Below, one piece after another: positions 55,678-64,000 of a stretch of 64,000 nucleotides of DNA (position 1 is its first letter; each line of letters opens with the position of its first letter). The notes beneath the pieces were generated by a model. It did not search any database and was not told where the DNA came from. It worked only from the letters and a program-made list of their open reading frames with translations. The stretch lies in NCBI GenBank assembly GCA_003153575.1, contig PLZW01000035.1, positions 142,175 to 206,174 of the forward strand. The letters are read 5' to 3'. The position numbers and the translations under genes were made by a program. The stretch is from Acidimicrobiaceae bacterium. GTDB taxonomy: Bacteria > Actinomycetota > Acidimicrobiia > Acidimicrobiales > RAAP-2.

Positions 55678-56082
55678 ATGGCAACCACGCACGATGATCT
55701 TCCCCCAGGTCTCGGAAATGCCCGGTTCGTGGGCTTCGTGCCGGTCCGGGATCTCGGCGTCGCCCGAATGTTCTACGAAGGGACGCTGGGCTTGGCCGTC
55801 ACCACGGCGAGCCCGTTCGCCGTAGTCGTCGACGCCGGTGGCACGTCACTGCGTCTGACCGAGGTGCCCGGCCTCGAGCCGCAGCCGTTCACCATCGCCG
55901 GATGGGAGGTGTCCGACATCACCGCTGTCGTCGACCTCCTGGCGTCGCGCGGAGTCGCCTTCCGTCGCTACGACGGCATGGAGCAGGACGAGCGTGGGAT
56001 CTGGACCACGCCCGGTGGTGACCGGGTGGCCTGGTTCGGTGACACCGACGGGAACACCCTGTCGTTGACGATGTTCGCCTGA
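55678..56082 (+). CDS. VOC family protein
   Basis: FVGFVPVRDLGVARMFYEGTLGLAVTTASPFAVVVDAGGTSLRL...WFGDTDGNTLSLTMFA. Confidence 0.87.
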   Translation: MATTHDDLPPGLGNARFVGFVPVRDLGVARMFYEGTLGLAVTTASPFAVVVDAGGTSLRLTEVPGLEPQPFTIAGWEVSDITAVVDLLASRGVAFRRYDGMEQDERGIWTTPGGDRVAWFGDTDGNTLSLTMFA

Positions 56083-56104
56083 CCGCCGCGGCCCGGCCGG
56101 CGGT
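56082..56104. terminator. Bidirectional hairpin between convergent VOC and SDR genes
   Basis: ACCGCCG-N9-CGGCGGT. Confidence 0.5.
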
Positions 56105-56120
56105 GCCTCGTGCGTCCGCC

Positions 56121-56969
56121 CTACTCCTCGGCGTTGCCGATGTCGGCCAGCATGCCCACCATCGACTCGGTCCGGGACCGCGAGTTGCGGTAGGTGGGCC
56201 CGGTCGTGAGTCCCCCGTCCACGGCGATGGCCTGGCCGTTCACGAAGCTCGACGAGTCACTTGCGAGCCACAGCGCACACTCGGCGATGTCGATCGGCTG
56301 GCCGGAGCGCTTCATGGGGGCCACGTCGGCCAGGACCACCTCCATGACGGCAATCGTCTTCTGGGCCGCCTGCCCGTCGAGGCCGGCGCCCCGCCCGAAG
56401 ATCGAGGTGGCGATGCCGCCGGGGCAGATGGCGTTGACCCGGACTCCGTCCTCGCCCAACTCGTTGGCGGTGGTCCTGGTCAGGTGGGCGATGGCCGCCT
56501 TGCAGGCGCTGTAGTCGTGGCCGCCGTAGTTGGCCTGGAGGCCAGCCACACTGGCCGTGTTGATGATGCTGCCGCGTCCTTGGGGACGCATCACCCGGGC
56601 CGCGGCCCGGATGCCCAGGAACACGCCCCGAAGGTGGATCCCGACCGTCTTGTCGAACAGCGCCATGTCGATCTCCTCGACACGGCCGAGCGAGCCCGGA
56701 TTGCCGGCGTTGTTGAACACGCAGTCGAGGCCACCGAAGGCCGACAGCGCCTCGTCGATGGCGTGCTCGATGGCACCCTCCTCGGCCACATCGACATGCA
56801 CGTAGCGGGCCTGGTCGCCGAGCTCGACGGCGATGGCCTTCCCGCGCTCGTCGTCGACGTCGGCCAGGATGACTGTGGCCCCCTCGGCCACGAACAGCCG
56901 GGCTGTCTGCTCGCCGATCCCGCTGGCGGCTCCGGTGATGACGGCACGGCGGCCTTCGAGACGCGACAT
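56121..56969 (-). CDS. SDR family oxidoreductase
   Basis: MSRLEGRRAVITGAASGIGEQTARLFVAEGATVILADVDDERG...YSACKAAIAHLTRTTANELGEDGVRVNAICPGGIATSIFG. Confidence 0.93.
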   Translation of the reverse strand: MSRLEGRRAVITGAASGIGEQTARLFVAEGATVILADVDDERGKAIAVELGDQARYVHVDVAEEGAIEHAIDEALSAFGGLDCVFNNAGNPGSLGRVEEIDMALFDKTVGIHLRGVFLGIRAAARVMRPQGRGSIINTASVAGLQANYGGHDYSACKAAIAHLTRTTANELGEDGVRVNAICPGGIATSIFGRGAGLDGQAAQKTIAVMEVVLADVAPMKRSGQPIDIAECALWLASDSSSFVNGQAIAVDGGLTTGPTYRNSRSRTESMVGMLADIGNAEE

Positions 56970-57072
56970 GGCGGGACTCCGATCGATCGCGGGTGGGTCC
57001 GGGCGCATCGTGGCACGCCCACCCACGAGCGTCAACGCAGAGCGCGTACGGTACCGACTCGGGCGGTGGCGG

Positions 57073-58557
57073 CTAGCGGATCACCCGGCGGACGCCGGCC
57101 GCCGTGGCCAGGTCCGGGTGGGTGGTGTCGATGTAGGTCGGCACCGGGATGGCCTCGAGCTCCTCGTGCGCATCGCCGGGGCGGGGCTCCGACTTGACTG
57201 TCGAGTACTCGCCCTCGGCCGAGCGGGACACCACAAGCGCGCGCTTGCGCTTGCCGATGCCCTCGGCGGCCCGCATCTCGTTGCAGATCTTGTACGTGAG
57301 GAAGTACGCCACGATCGGTGCCAACGGCACGAAGAAGCGGAAGAACCAGAGCACATCGAGGAGGGGCAGCTGGAAGAAGTTGGCCATCACGTCGGTCGAG
57401 GAGGCGAAGAACACGGCGAACAGCAGGGTCAGCATGGATGCACCGGCCGCCGTCCGCTTGGGGCGGTCCCGCGGGCGGTCCAGCAGGTTGTGGTAGTTCG
57501 TGTCCTTCGTGTAGATCGACTCGATGAACGGCCAGACGATCAGGATGTTGAAGACCAGGCCCGGGAAGACCACGGCCGGCAGGAACACCTCGAGCGGGAT
57601 GGTGTGGCCCCAGCCCACCCACTCCCAGCTCGGCATGATCCGGAGCGCACCGTCGAGCCAGCCCATGTACCAGTCCGGCTGCACGGCGTACGAGATCTGA
57701 TAGGGCTCGTATTGACCGAACTGCCAGATCGGGTTGATCTGGGCGAAGCCACCGAGTCCGAAGGTGACGGCGCTGGCCATGAAGAGGAAGCCGGTCGTCT
57801 TGGCGATGAAGGTCGGGAACATCGGCGAGCCGACCACGTTGTGTTCGGTCTTGCCCTTACCCGGAAACTGGGTGTGCTTCTGTTTGACCAGCAGCCCCAG
57901 GTGGGCCGCCAGCAGCCCGACGATGATCGCCGGGACGATCAGCACGTGGAGCACGTAGAACCTCGGAATGATGATGCCCGAGCCCGGGTAGTTGCCCCCG
58001 AAGAGGAAGAAGCTGAGGTACGTGCCGACCAGCGGGATCGACTCGGTGATGGAGTAGGCGATGCGGATACCGGTACCGGACACCAGGTCGTCGGGAAGCG
58101 AGTAGCCGAGGAACCCGTTGACGATGCCCAGGATGAGCATCAGGGTGCCGACGATCCAGTTGAACTCGCGGGGCTTGCGGAAGGCCCCGGTGAAGAACAC
58201 CCGGGCCATGTGGACGGCGATGGCGCCGAGGAAGATGTCGGCCGCCCAGTGGTGGGCCTGGCGCATCAACAGGCCGGAGCGGACGTCGAAAGAGAGGCCG
58301 ACGGTCGACGCGTAGGCCTCCGACACGCGCTGGCCGCGCAGCGGCACGTAGCTGCCGTGGTAGACGATCTCGTGTCCGGAGGGTACGAAGTAGAGGGTGA
58401 GGAAGACTCCCGTGCCCAGCAGGATCACGAACGAGTACAGGGCGATCTCGCCCAACATGAACGACCAGTGATCGGGGAAGATCTTGTCGAGGAAGGTGCG
58501 GCCGCCCTTGGCGATGCCCAGGCGGTCGTCCACCCAGTTGAGGGATTTGTCGATCAT
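57073..58557 (-). CDS. qcrB: Cytochrome bc1 complex cytochrome b subunit
   Basis: MIDKSLNWVDDRLGIAKGGRTFLDKIFPDHWSFMLGEIALYSFVILLGTGVFLTLYF...RQAHHWAADIFLGAIAVHMARVFFTGAFRKPREFNW. Confidence 0.96.
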   Translation of the reverse strand: MIDKSLNWVDDRLGIAKGGRTFLDKIFPDHWSFMLGEIALYSFVILLGTGVFLTLYFVPSGHEIVYHGSYVPLRGQRVSEAYASTVGLSFDVRSGLLMRQAHHWAADIFLGAIAVHMARVFFTGAFRKPREFNWIVGTLMLILGIVNGFLGYSLPDDLVSGTGIRIAYSITESIPLVGTYLSFFLFGGNYPGSGIIIPRFYVLHVLIVPAIIVGLLAAHLGLLVKQKHTQFPGKGKTEHNVVGSPMFPTFIAKTTGFLFMASAVTFGLGGFAQINPIWQFGQYEPYQISYAVQPDWYMGWLDGALRIMPSWEWVGWGHTIPLEVFLPAVVFPGLVFNILIVWPFIESIYTKDTNYHNLLDRPRDRPKRTAAGASMLTLLFAVFFASSTDVMANFFQLPLLDVLWFFRFFVPLAPIVAYFLTYKICNEMRAAEGIGKRKRALVVSRSAEGEYSTVKSEPRPGDAHEELEAIPVPTYIDTTHPDLATAAGVRRVIR

Positions 58558-59522
58558 GGACGCTCCCAGAATCCCGGGCCGACGGCCTGGTCGAAGGTGC
58601 CGTTGGCCCGCATCTGACCGGTGGCGTCCACCGCCAGCGGCAGCTGGGGCAGCGGGCGGGGGGCGGGGCCGAACTGCGGGATGGCCCCGGCGTTGACGTT
58701 GAAGATCGACTGGTGGCACGGGCACACCAGCTGCTGGGTCTTCTCCTGGTAGAGGCCCACGGGGCAGCCGAGGTGGGTGCACAGCTTCGAGTAGGCCACG
58801 TAGCCGGCGGCCGTCCACTCCGTGTTCCCGGGTGGCTCGAGCGTGTAGTGCTCGTTCGGTGCCTGCTGGGCCAAGCGAATCAGGATGACCTGGTCGGGGG
58901 ACGAGCCCTCGTAGCCCTGGGGGAAGACGGTGAGTACGCCGCCCACGTCGAGGTCGTCGACCATGACTTGGCGACCCCCGACGGTCACCAGCTTCGATCC
59001 CTGGCGCCAGTTGGTGGTGAACAACGAGACGTCGGTCGAGCCGTGCGGGTCCTCGGACTTGGCCGGCTTGGGGCCGAGTGAACGCACGCCCGGAATGAGG
59101 AGGGCGAGGGTCATGATGCCGCCGCCGACGGCGAAGAGGCCGAGGAGCAGTCCCCGGCGCTTGACCTCGAGGCCACCGCGTCCGGTGATCGCCGCGTTGA
59201 AGGCGGACCGCTCGTCGTCGGTCGAGTGGAAGTCGTGACGCTCCTCCACGAAGGGCCCCTGGGGCATCAGGTACTTGCCCCAGGAGATGGTGCCGATGCC
59301 CAGTCCGAGCATGCCCACAGTCAAGGTGGCGGCCTGCCACTGTGTGCTGGCGTCGACCCAGTAGGCCCAGATGAAGCCGACGAAGCCGATCATGCCGATG
59401 ACGATGGCCACCGCGGCCAGGGCCTCCATCCGCTCGGGGTGCCCGGTGGCGGGCTGCAGGTGGGGGTCGTCGAGTGCGGCCGGTGGCAGCGGGCCGTCGA
59501 GGCGAATGTTGTGGTCGCTCAC
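58554..59522 (-). CDS. qcrA: Cytochrome bc1 complex Rieske iron-sulfur subunit
   Basis: CTHLGCPVGLYQEKTQQLVCPCHQSIFNVNAGA; N-terminal TM helices. Confidence 0.95.
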   Translation of the reverse strand: MSDHNIRLDGPLPPAALDDPHLQPATGHPERMEALAAVAIVIGMIGFVGFIWAYWVDASTQWQAATLTVGMLGLGIGTISWGKYLMPQGPFVEERHDFHSTDDERSAFNAAITGRGGLEVKRRGLLLGLFAVGGGIMTLALLIPGVRSLGPKPAKSEDPHGSTDVSLFTTNWRQGSKLVTVGGRQVMVDDLDVGGVLTVFPQGYEGSSPDQVILIRLAQQAPNEHYTLEPPGNTEWTAAGYVAYSKLCTHLGCPVGLYQEKTQQLVCPCHQSIFNVNAGAIPQFGPAPRPLPQLPLAVDATGQMRANGTFDQAVGPGFWERP

Positions 59523-60445
59523 TGGCGATCTCCGATCCAGAAGCAGACGAGCATCAGCACACCGACACCGATCAGGAGCCCGACGAAGCCCTCACCGACC
59601 GGGCCGATGCCGCCCAACCCGGCGCCGCCGGCGTTGTTCGGGTGCTGGAGCACGCCGGTCACGTAGGCCGTGATGTCTCGGGCCTCGGTGTCGGTAATGT
59701 TGCCCGGGCTGAACCGGGGCATGTTGCCCGGTCCCGAGCGGATGGCTTCGATCACCTGGGTCGGGGTGGCGAGGTGCAGGCTCGGGGCGTAGGCGCCGAA
59801 GGCCAGTGCGTCACCCGCCCCGGAGATGGTGTGGCAGGCAGCACAGTTGAGGGTGAACAGCGTGTTGCCGGACTCGAGGTCGGCCCCTGCCGTCTTGACC
59901 AGGGGGACCTTGGTGCCCTGGCCCGGGGCCAACGACTGCACCCAGGCGGCGATCTCCAGGGTCTGGATCCGGTTGAATCGGGGCGGCTTGCGGATGGCCT
60001 GGGCGCTGATGTTCTCCAGCGGCATCCGACCGGTGGAGACCCAGAAGTCGACCGTCCCGGCGCCCAGACCCTCGAGGTTGGGTGCGATTGCCACGCCGTT
60101 TTTCACGACCCCGTTGGCCAGGGGTCCGTGGCAGCTGGCGCAGTTGGCCGCGAACAGCGCCTGGCCGGGGGCGATGAACGACGCTGGCAGATCGGTGTAG
60201 ATGATGCCGCCCTGGTTGGACGGCGCGGCGTTCTTGGCCGCGGCCGATGGCGACGGTACGGCGGTGACGGCGGTGGGCGTCTGCTGGACGGTGCCGGGCT
60301 GGGCGCCGGGCACGGTCGAGACGGTGGTCGGAGCGGTGGTGGTCGAGCTGGTGTCGGCCCGGGCCGGACCGGAGGAGAAAGCGACCAGACCGAACACGGC
60401 CACGGCGCCCACCAGGGCGGCGGGTGCGGCCAGCCGGGCCGTCAT
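59519..60445 (-). CDS. qcrC: Cytochrome bc1 complex diheme cytochrome c subunit
   Basis: Two heme motifs CASCH and CAACH; C-terminal TM; start MTARLAAPAALVGAVAVFGLVAF. Confidence 0.93.
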   Translation of the reverse strand: MTARLAAPAALVGAVAVFGLVAFSSGPARADTSSTTTAPTTVSTVPGAQPGTVQQTPTAVTAVPSPSAAAKNAAPSNQGGIIYTDLPASFIAPGQALFAANCASCHGPLANGVVKNGVAIAPNLEGLGAGTVDFWVSTGRMPLENISAQAIRKPPRFNRIQTLEIAAWVQSLAPGQGTKVPLVKTAGADLESGNTLFTLNCAACHTISGAGDALAFGAYAPSLHLATPTQVIEAIRSGPGNMPRFSPGNITDTEARDITAYVTGVLQHPNNAGGAGLGGIGPVGEGFVGLLIGVGVLMLVCFWIGDRQ

Positions 60446-60468
60446 GGGGCGGCGGGAGGTGCGCTGAC

Positions 60469-61083
60469 TCACTTGAGGAGGAAGAGGCAGCTGTAGAGGC
60501 CGACCCACACCACGTCGACGAAGTGCCAGTAGTAGCTGACGCCCTGGAAGACCGGCGTCTCGCCGGGGTCGCCGGCCGGGCCCCGCAGGCGGGTCAGGAG
60601 GAAGAGCATGGCGGCCAGGCCCAGGAACACGTGGAGTCCGTGGAGTCCCGAGGAGATGTAGAAGATCGACCCGTAGGACGTCTGGGTGGGGTTGGTGGCG
60701 TGGTCGTGGGACAGGCTCACCCACTCGAAGAACTGGTTGGCCACGAACAGGCTGCCCAGGACCAGGGTGATCCAAATCCAGAGCTTCGCGCTCTTGCGCT
60801 CGCCCCGCTCCTGGTCCCAGACGGCCTTCTGCATGGTGAAGCTCGAGGCCACCAGGATGATGGTGAAGATTCCCGCCCGCACGGTGTCGAGGTGGGCCCC
60901 CGGGGGCGGCCAGACCGACGAGTGGGCCCGGAGGGTGAAGAAGGCGGCGAAGATGGAGCTGAAGAACATCACCTCGGAGCCGAGCCAGATGATCACGCCT
61001 ACCGCCAGCATCGGCGGCCGGTCGGGTATGTGGCGCGGCGGGCGTGCGCTGATGGCCGGATCGGCGGCGAGAGCCTGGGTCAC
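60469..61083 (-). CDS. ctaE: Cytochrome c oxidase subunit III
   Basis: IWLGSEVMFFSSIFAAFFTLRAHSSVWPPPGAHLDTVRAGIFTIILVASSFTMQ...GLHGLHVFLGLAAMLFLLTRL...YYWHFVDVVWVGLYSCLFLLK. Confidence 0.95.
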   Translation of the reverse strand: MTQALAADPAISARPPRHIPDRPPMLAVGVIIWLGSEVMFFSSIFAAFFTLRAHSSVWPPPGAHLDTVRAGIFTIILVASSFTMQKAVWDQERGERKSAKLWIWITLVLGSLFVANQFFEWVSLSHDHATNPTQTSYGSIFYISSGLHGLHVFLGLAAMLFLLTRLRGPAGDPGETPVFQGVSYYWHFVDVVWVGLYSCLFLLK

Positions 61084-61203
61084 GGCGTACGTTTTAGTCG
61101 ATACGGCGCTCGGAGAGCCAACTCGCCCCGCACCCCGGATCGAGGCTTGCTGACCTGGGTCTTCGACGCCATCGCCCGGGGTCCGACCGGGAGCGCCCGA
61201 GCC

Positions 61204-63483
61204 TCAGTCCAGGGCGGACAGGGCCGTCGGGGGGGTCGTCAACGACACCACCGCCAGGCGCTGGGTGGGCCGGGTCAGGGCAACGTACAGCGTGCGCAGG
61301 CCCCGGGCCGTTTCGCCGGCGATGACGGCCGGCTCGACAACCACGACCGAGTCGAACTCCAGCCCATTGGCCGAGTCGGCCCCCAGCAGCACGAGGGGCT
61401 CGGACAGCCCTCCCTTGCGCATGTCCCGGGCGTCGACCACCGGGACACCCGACTCCTCGAGGGCGGCAGCCAGTACGTCGCGGAGCGACTCGGGGGTCAG
61501 GATCGCCACCCGGCCGGGTCGCACGGCGTCGACCTCCTCCTCGGCCGCCCTGGCCACGGCCCGGGCCAGGTCGCTCGTGGTCGCCGGGCCGTCGCTGCCC
61601 GTCACCTGCAGCATCCTGGGCTCGACCCCGGTGCGCCGCACCGGGGTGGGCGGGGCGAGCTCGGGAGCGGCCACGGCCAGGACCCGGCTGGCCACGGCCA
61701 GGACCTCGGCGGGAGTGCGGTAGCTCACCGTGAGCTCGACGGTGCGGGCCGACCGCCGCCGCGGCAGGTGCTCGACGATGTCGTCCCACGAGGCCGGGGC
61801 CCACGGCGCGGTGGCCTGGGCGATGTCCCCCACCACCGTCATCGAGCCGGCCAGGGACCGTCTGGTCAGCATCCGCAGCTGCATGGGCGAGAGGTCCTGG
61901 ACCTCGTCGACCACGATGTGCCCGTACTTGCGCACCGCCTCGTCGGCGCCCCCGTTGCGCGGCCCGAGCAGGTGCCGGGCCTCGTCGACCAGCGCGGCGT
62001 CGGCCGGGGTCCACGACACGTCGTCGAACGACGCCGAACGCGGACGCCGCAGCAGGGCCTGCTCCTCGGGGGAGAGGACCCCCCGGGCGGCGGCGGCGAT
62101 CAGCGCCGGCGCGCCGTAGAGGTCGTGAAGCAGCTCGTGGGGCGACAGGCGGGGCCACATCCGGTCGAGGGCCTCGGCCAGCTCCGGAACCCGCTTCACT
62201 TTGCGTGAGAAGTCCTCGAAGTCGAACTCGTCGTCGTCGAGCTCGGCCGGATCCTCGTAACCGGGGAAGGCCGTCACCGACGACGGCGAGCCGGCGCCCA
62301 GCCGCTGCTGGGTCTGTCGGGCCCGGTCGGCCAGCACCTGGGCCACCGAGCGCTCGACCAGGCGCCGTCGGGCATTATGGGTGCCCGGGCGGCGGCGGGC
62401 GCCCTCCACGATCGTGCGCGCGTCCTGCGAGCTGAGGCGCAGCACCAGTGCCCCGTAGGGCACCGCTACGTCCCCCGACAACGGGCGCTGGCGGGTGCGC
62501 ACGGCCCGGGCGATCACTTTGGCCATCCGCACGTCGCCCTTCAGGCGGGCCACGTCGGCCGGGCCGTTCTCGCGGATCTTGATTTCGGGGACCAGGCCGG
62601 CCACGGTCGACAGTGTGACCCCCGTCTCGCCCAACGATGGCAGGACCTGTTCGATGTAGCGCAGGAACAGCGGGTTGGGCCCGACCACCAGCACCCCCTG
62701 GCGCTCGAGCGGGAACCGGTGGGTGTAGAGGAGGTAGGCGGCGCGGTGCAGGGCCACCGCCGTCTTGCCGGTGCCCGGACCACCTTGGACGACCAGGACG
62801 CCGCTGAGCGGCGAACGGATGATCTCGTCCTGCTCGGCCTGGATGGTCGAGACGATGTCGGTCATCCGGCCCGACCGGGCCCGGTCCAGGGCGGCCAACA
62901 GGGCGGCGGGACCGCCGATGGGCAGGTCGCCCACGATCAACTCACCCGACGGGTCCCCGGGATGCTCCACCCCGTCGCTGCCCTCCACGGTGTCGGTCAC
63001 ATGGCCCGGGCTGGTGAATCGCTCGTCCTCGACGCTCACCACTTTGCGGCCCTGGAGGGCCAGGTGACGGCGCAGGACGAGACCGAGGGGGTCCCGTCCG
63101 GTGGCCCGGTAGAAGGGCTCGGCCACCGGTGCCCGCCAGTCGACTACCAGCGGCTCGTGGTCCGGCCCGTGGATGGCCAGACGACCGATGTGGAAGGTCT
63201 CGGTGTCGGGGGGGGAGCCGTTGCCGTCGGGCCCGTCCTCGTCGACCACCCGGTCGATCCGCCCGAAGGTCAGCGCCTGGTCGCCGATATCGAGCTGCTC
63301 GAGTCGGGCCAGGCTGGTGCGCACGATGACGTCTCGCTCGGTGCGGGACTGGAAGGTGCCGCCCCTCCCGAGGTCGAGCACCCCTTCGAGCATGGAGTTG
63401 GCGTCGCCCCGCATGGCGTCCAGCCGCGCGTAGGCGAGGTCGACGAAGTCCTGCTCGGCCTCCAGCTCCGTCTCCACCCCCAC
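61204..63483 (-). CDS. HelD/HelR-like UvrD-superfamily ATPase (RNA polymerase-associated helicase-like)
   Basis: EQDFVDLAYARLDAMRGDANSML...PLVVDWRAPVAEPFYRATGRDPLGLVLRRHLALQGRKVVSVEDE...VVQGGPGTGKTAVALHRAAYLLYTHR...VVDEVQDLSPMQLRML. Confidence 0.88.
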   Translation of the reverse strand: MGVETELEAEQDFVDLAYARLDAMRGDANSMLEGVLDLGRGGTFQSRTERDVIVRTSLARLEQLDIGDQALTFGRIDRVVDEDGPDGNGSPPDTETFHIGRLAIHGPDHEPLVVDWRAPVAEPFYRATGRDPLGLVLRRHLALQGRKVVSVEDERFTSPGHVTDTVEGSDGVEHPGDPSGELIVGDLPIGGPAALLAALDRARSGRMTDIVSTIQAEQDEIIRSPLSGVLVVQGGPGTGKTAVALHRAAYLLYTHRFPLERQGVLVVGPNPLFLRYIEQVLPSLGETGVTLSTVAGLVPEIKIRENGPADVARLKGDVRMAKVIARAVRTRQRPLSGDVAVPYGALVLRLSSQDARTIVEGARRRPGTHNARRRLVERSVAQVLADRARQTQQRLGAGSPSSVTAFPGYEDPAELDDDEFDFEDFSRKVKRVPELAEALDRMWPRLSPHELLHDLYGAPALIAAAARGVLSPEEQALLRRPRSASFDDVSWTPADAALVDEARHLLGPRNGGADEAVRKYGHIVVDEVQDLSPMQLRMLTRRSLAGSMTVVGDIAQATAPWAPASWDDIVEHLPRRRSARTVELTVSYRTPAEVLAVASRVLAVAAPELAPPTPVRRTGVEPRMLQVTGSDGPATTSDLARAVARAAEEEVDAVRPGRVAILTPESLRDVLAAALEESGVPVVDARDMRKGGLSEPLVLLGADSANGLEFDSVVVVEPAVIAGETARGLRTLYVALTRPTQRLAVVSLTTPPTALSALD

Positions 63484-63636
63484 CTCCTGTCTGGCCTGCG
63501 CCTGTCCGGAGCCCGAACCCCGGGCGGTGCTTCCGGCTCAGGGGAACCCTCGATTGTATGCGCCGGGGGCCGGGCGCGCTCCAAGGGGCGTGGCGCCGCT
63601 CCCGGAGGCGGGGTCGACCACTCCTAGACTCGGCCC

Positions 63637-64000
63637 ATGTCCACCGCAGCGCCGCGCGCGCCCGGCGGGTCCGCTGATGCGCCCGGCCGCTTCGACGACA
63701 CCCCGTTCATCCGGGCCTGCCGCGGCCAGTCCGTGCCCCACGTCCCCGTGTGGTTCATGCGCCAGGCGGGTCGGTCCCTGCCCGAGTACCGGGCGGCCCG
63801 GGGGGCGGGCAGCATCCTCGACGCCATCGCCCAGCCGGAGCTGGTGGCCGAGCTCACCCGCCAGCCCGTCGATCGCTACGGCACCGACGCCGCCATCTTC
63901 TTCAGCGACATCGTGGTGCCGGCCGCCGCCGTCGGCTTCGGCGTCGACGTCGCTCCGGGCACCGGCCCCGTGGTGGCCGAGCCCTTCCGCTCGGCAGCCG
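63637..64000 (+). CDS. hemE: Uroporphyrinogen decarboxylase (partial, runs off window end)
   Basis: FDDTPFIRACRGQSVPHVPVWFMRQAGRSLPEYRAARG...RYGTDAAIFFSDIVVPAAAVGFGVDVAPGTGPVVAEP. Confidence 0.94.
   Translation, partial: MSTAAPRAPGGSADAPGRFDDTPFIRACRGQSVPHVPVWFMRQAGRSLPEYRAARGAGSILDAIAQPELVAELTRQPVDRYGTDAAIFFSDIVVPAAAVGFGVDVAPGTGPVVAEPFRSAA

Overview
High-GC actinobacterial chromosome segment. The Acidimicrobiia-like affiliation is inferred from gene content, not proven. The left part (about 3.9-29.4 kb) is dominated by CoA-dependent catabolism. It includes an EchA20/IpdA/IpdB/IpdC-like run with a FadA6-like thiolase, SDR and two paired acyl-CoA dehydrogenase modules, which resembles the mycobacterial steroid C/D-ring (HIP) degradation locus. 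Two amidohydrolases, an LLM oxidoreductase, an ALDH and c-di-GMP proteins are also present. The middle part (31-45 kb) carries a cyclase-family protein, two divergent TetR regulators (one strongly KstR-like), an ABC exporter, an S1P-lyase-like PLP enzyme, a DHA2 MFS pump, a DUF5522-like peptide, a GH1 glucosidase, thiolase/crotonase genes, TatA and an MBL hydrolase. The right part carries ctaCDF (+) facing ctaE-qcrCAB (-), separated by about 8 kb of accessory genes: GT39, an orphan SecD-P1-like membrane protein, secreted proteins, VOC and DinB genes. A HelD/HelR-like helicase and the start of hemE follow. The most interesting non-coding signal is a recurrent CTGA-N7-TCAG palindrome (consensus about CTGACACACCGTCAG) found upstream of at least four catabolic transcription units. 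It suggests a local, undescribed TetR-type regulon linking the steroid-like genes to two amidohydrolases of unknown substrate. Other notable signals are a tandemly duplicated translation-initiation unit that makes a 6-codon leader ORF, hairpins with stop codons embedded in their arms, secreted 'DGGIFAFGDA...GYWLV' repeat proteins fused to CHAP or CAP domains, and a neocarzinostatin-like secreted protein. All calls were made by reading the sequence; no database search was run.
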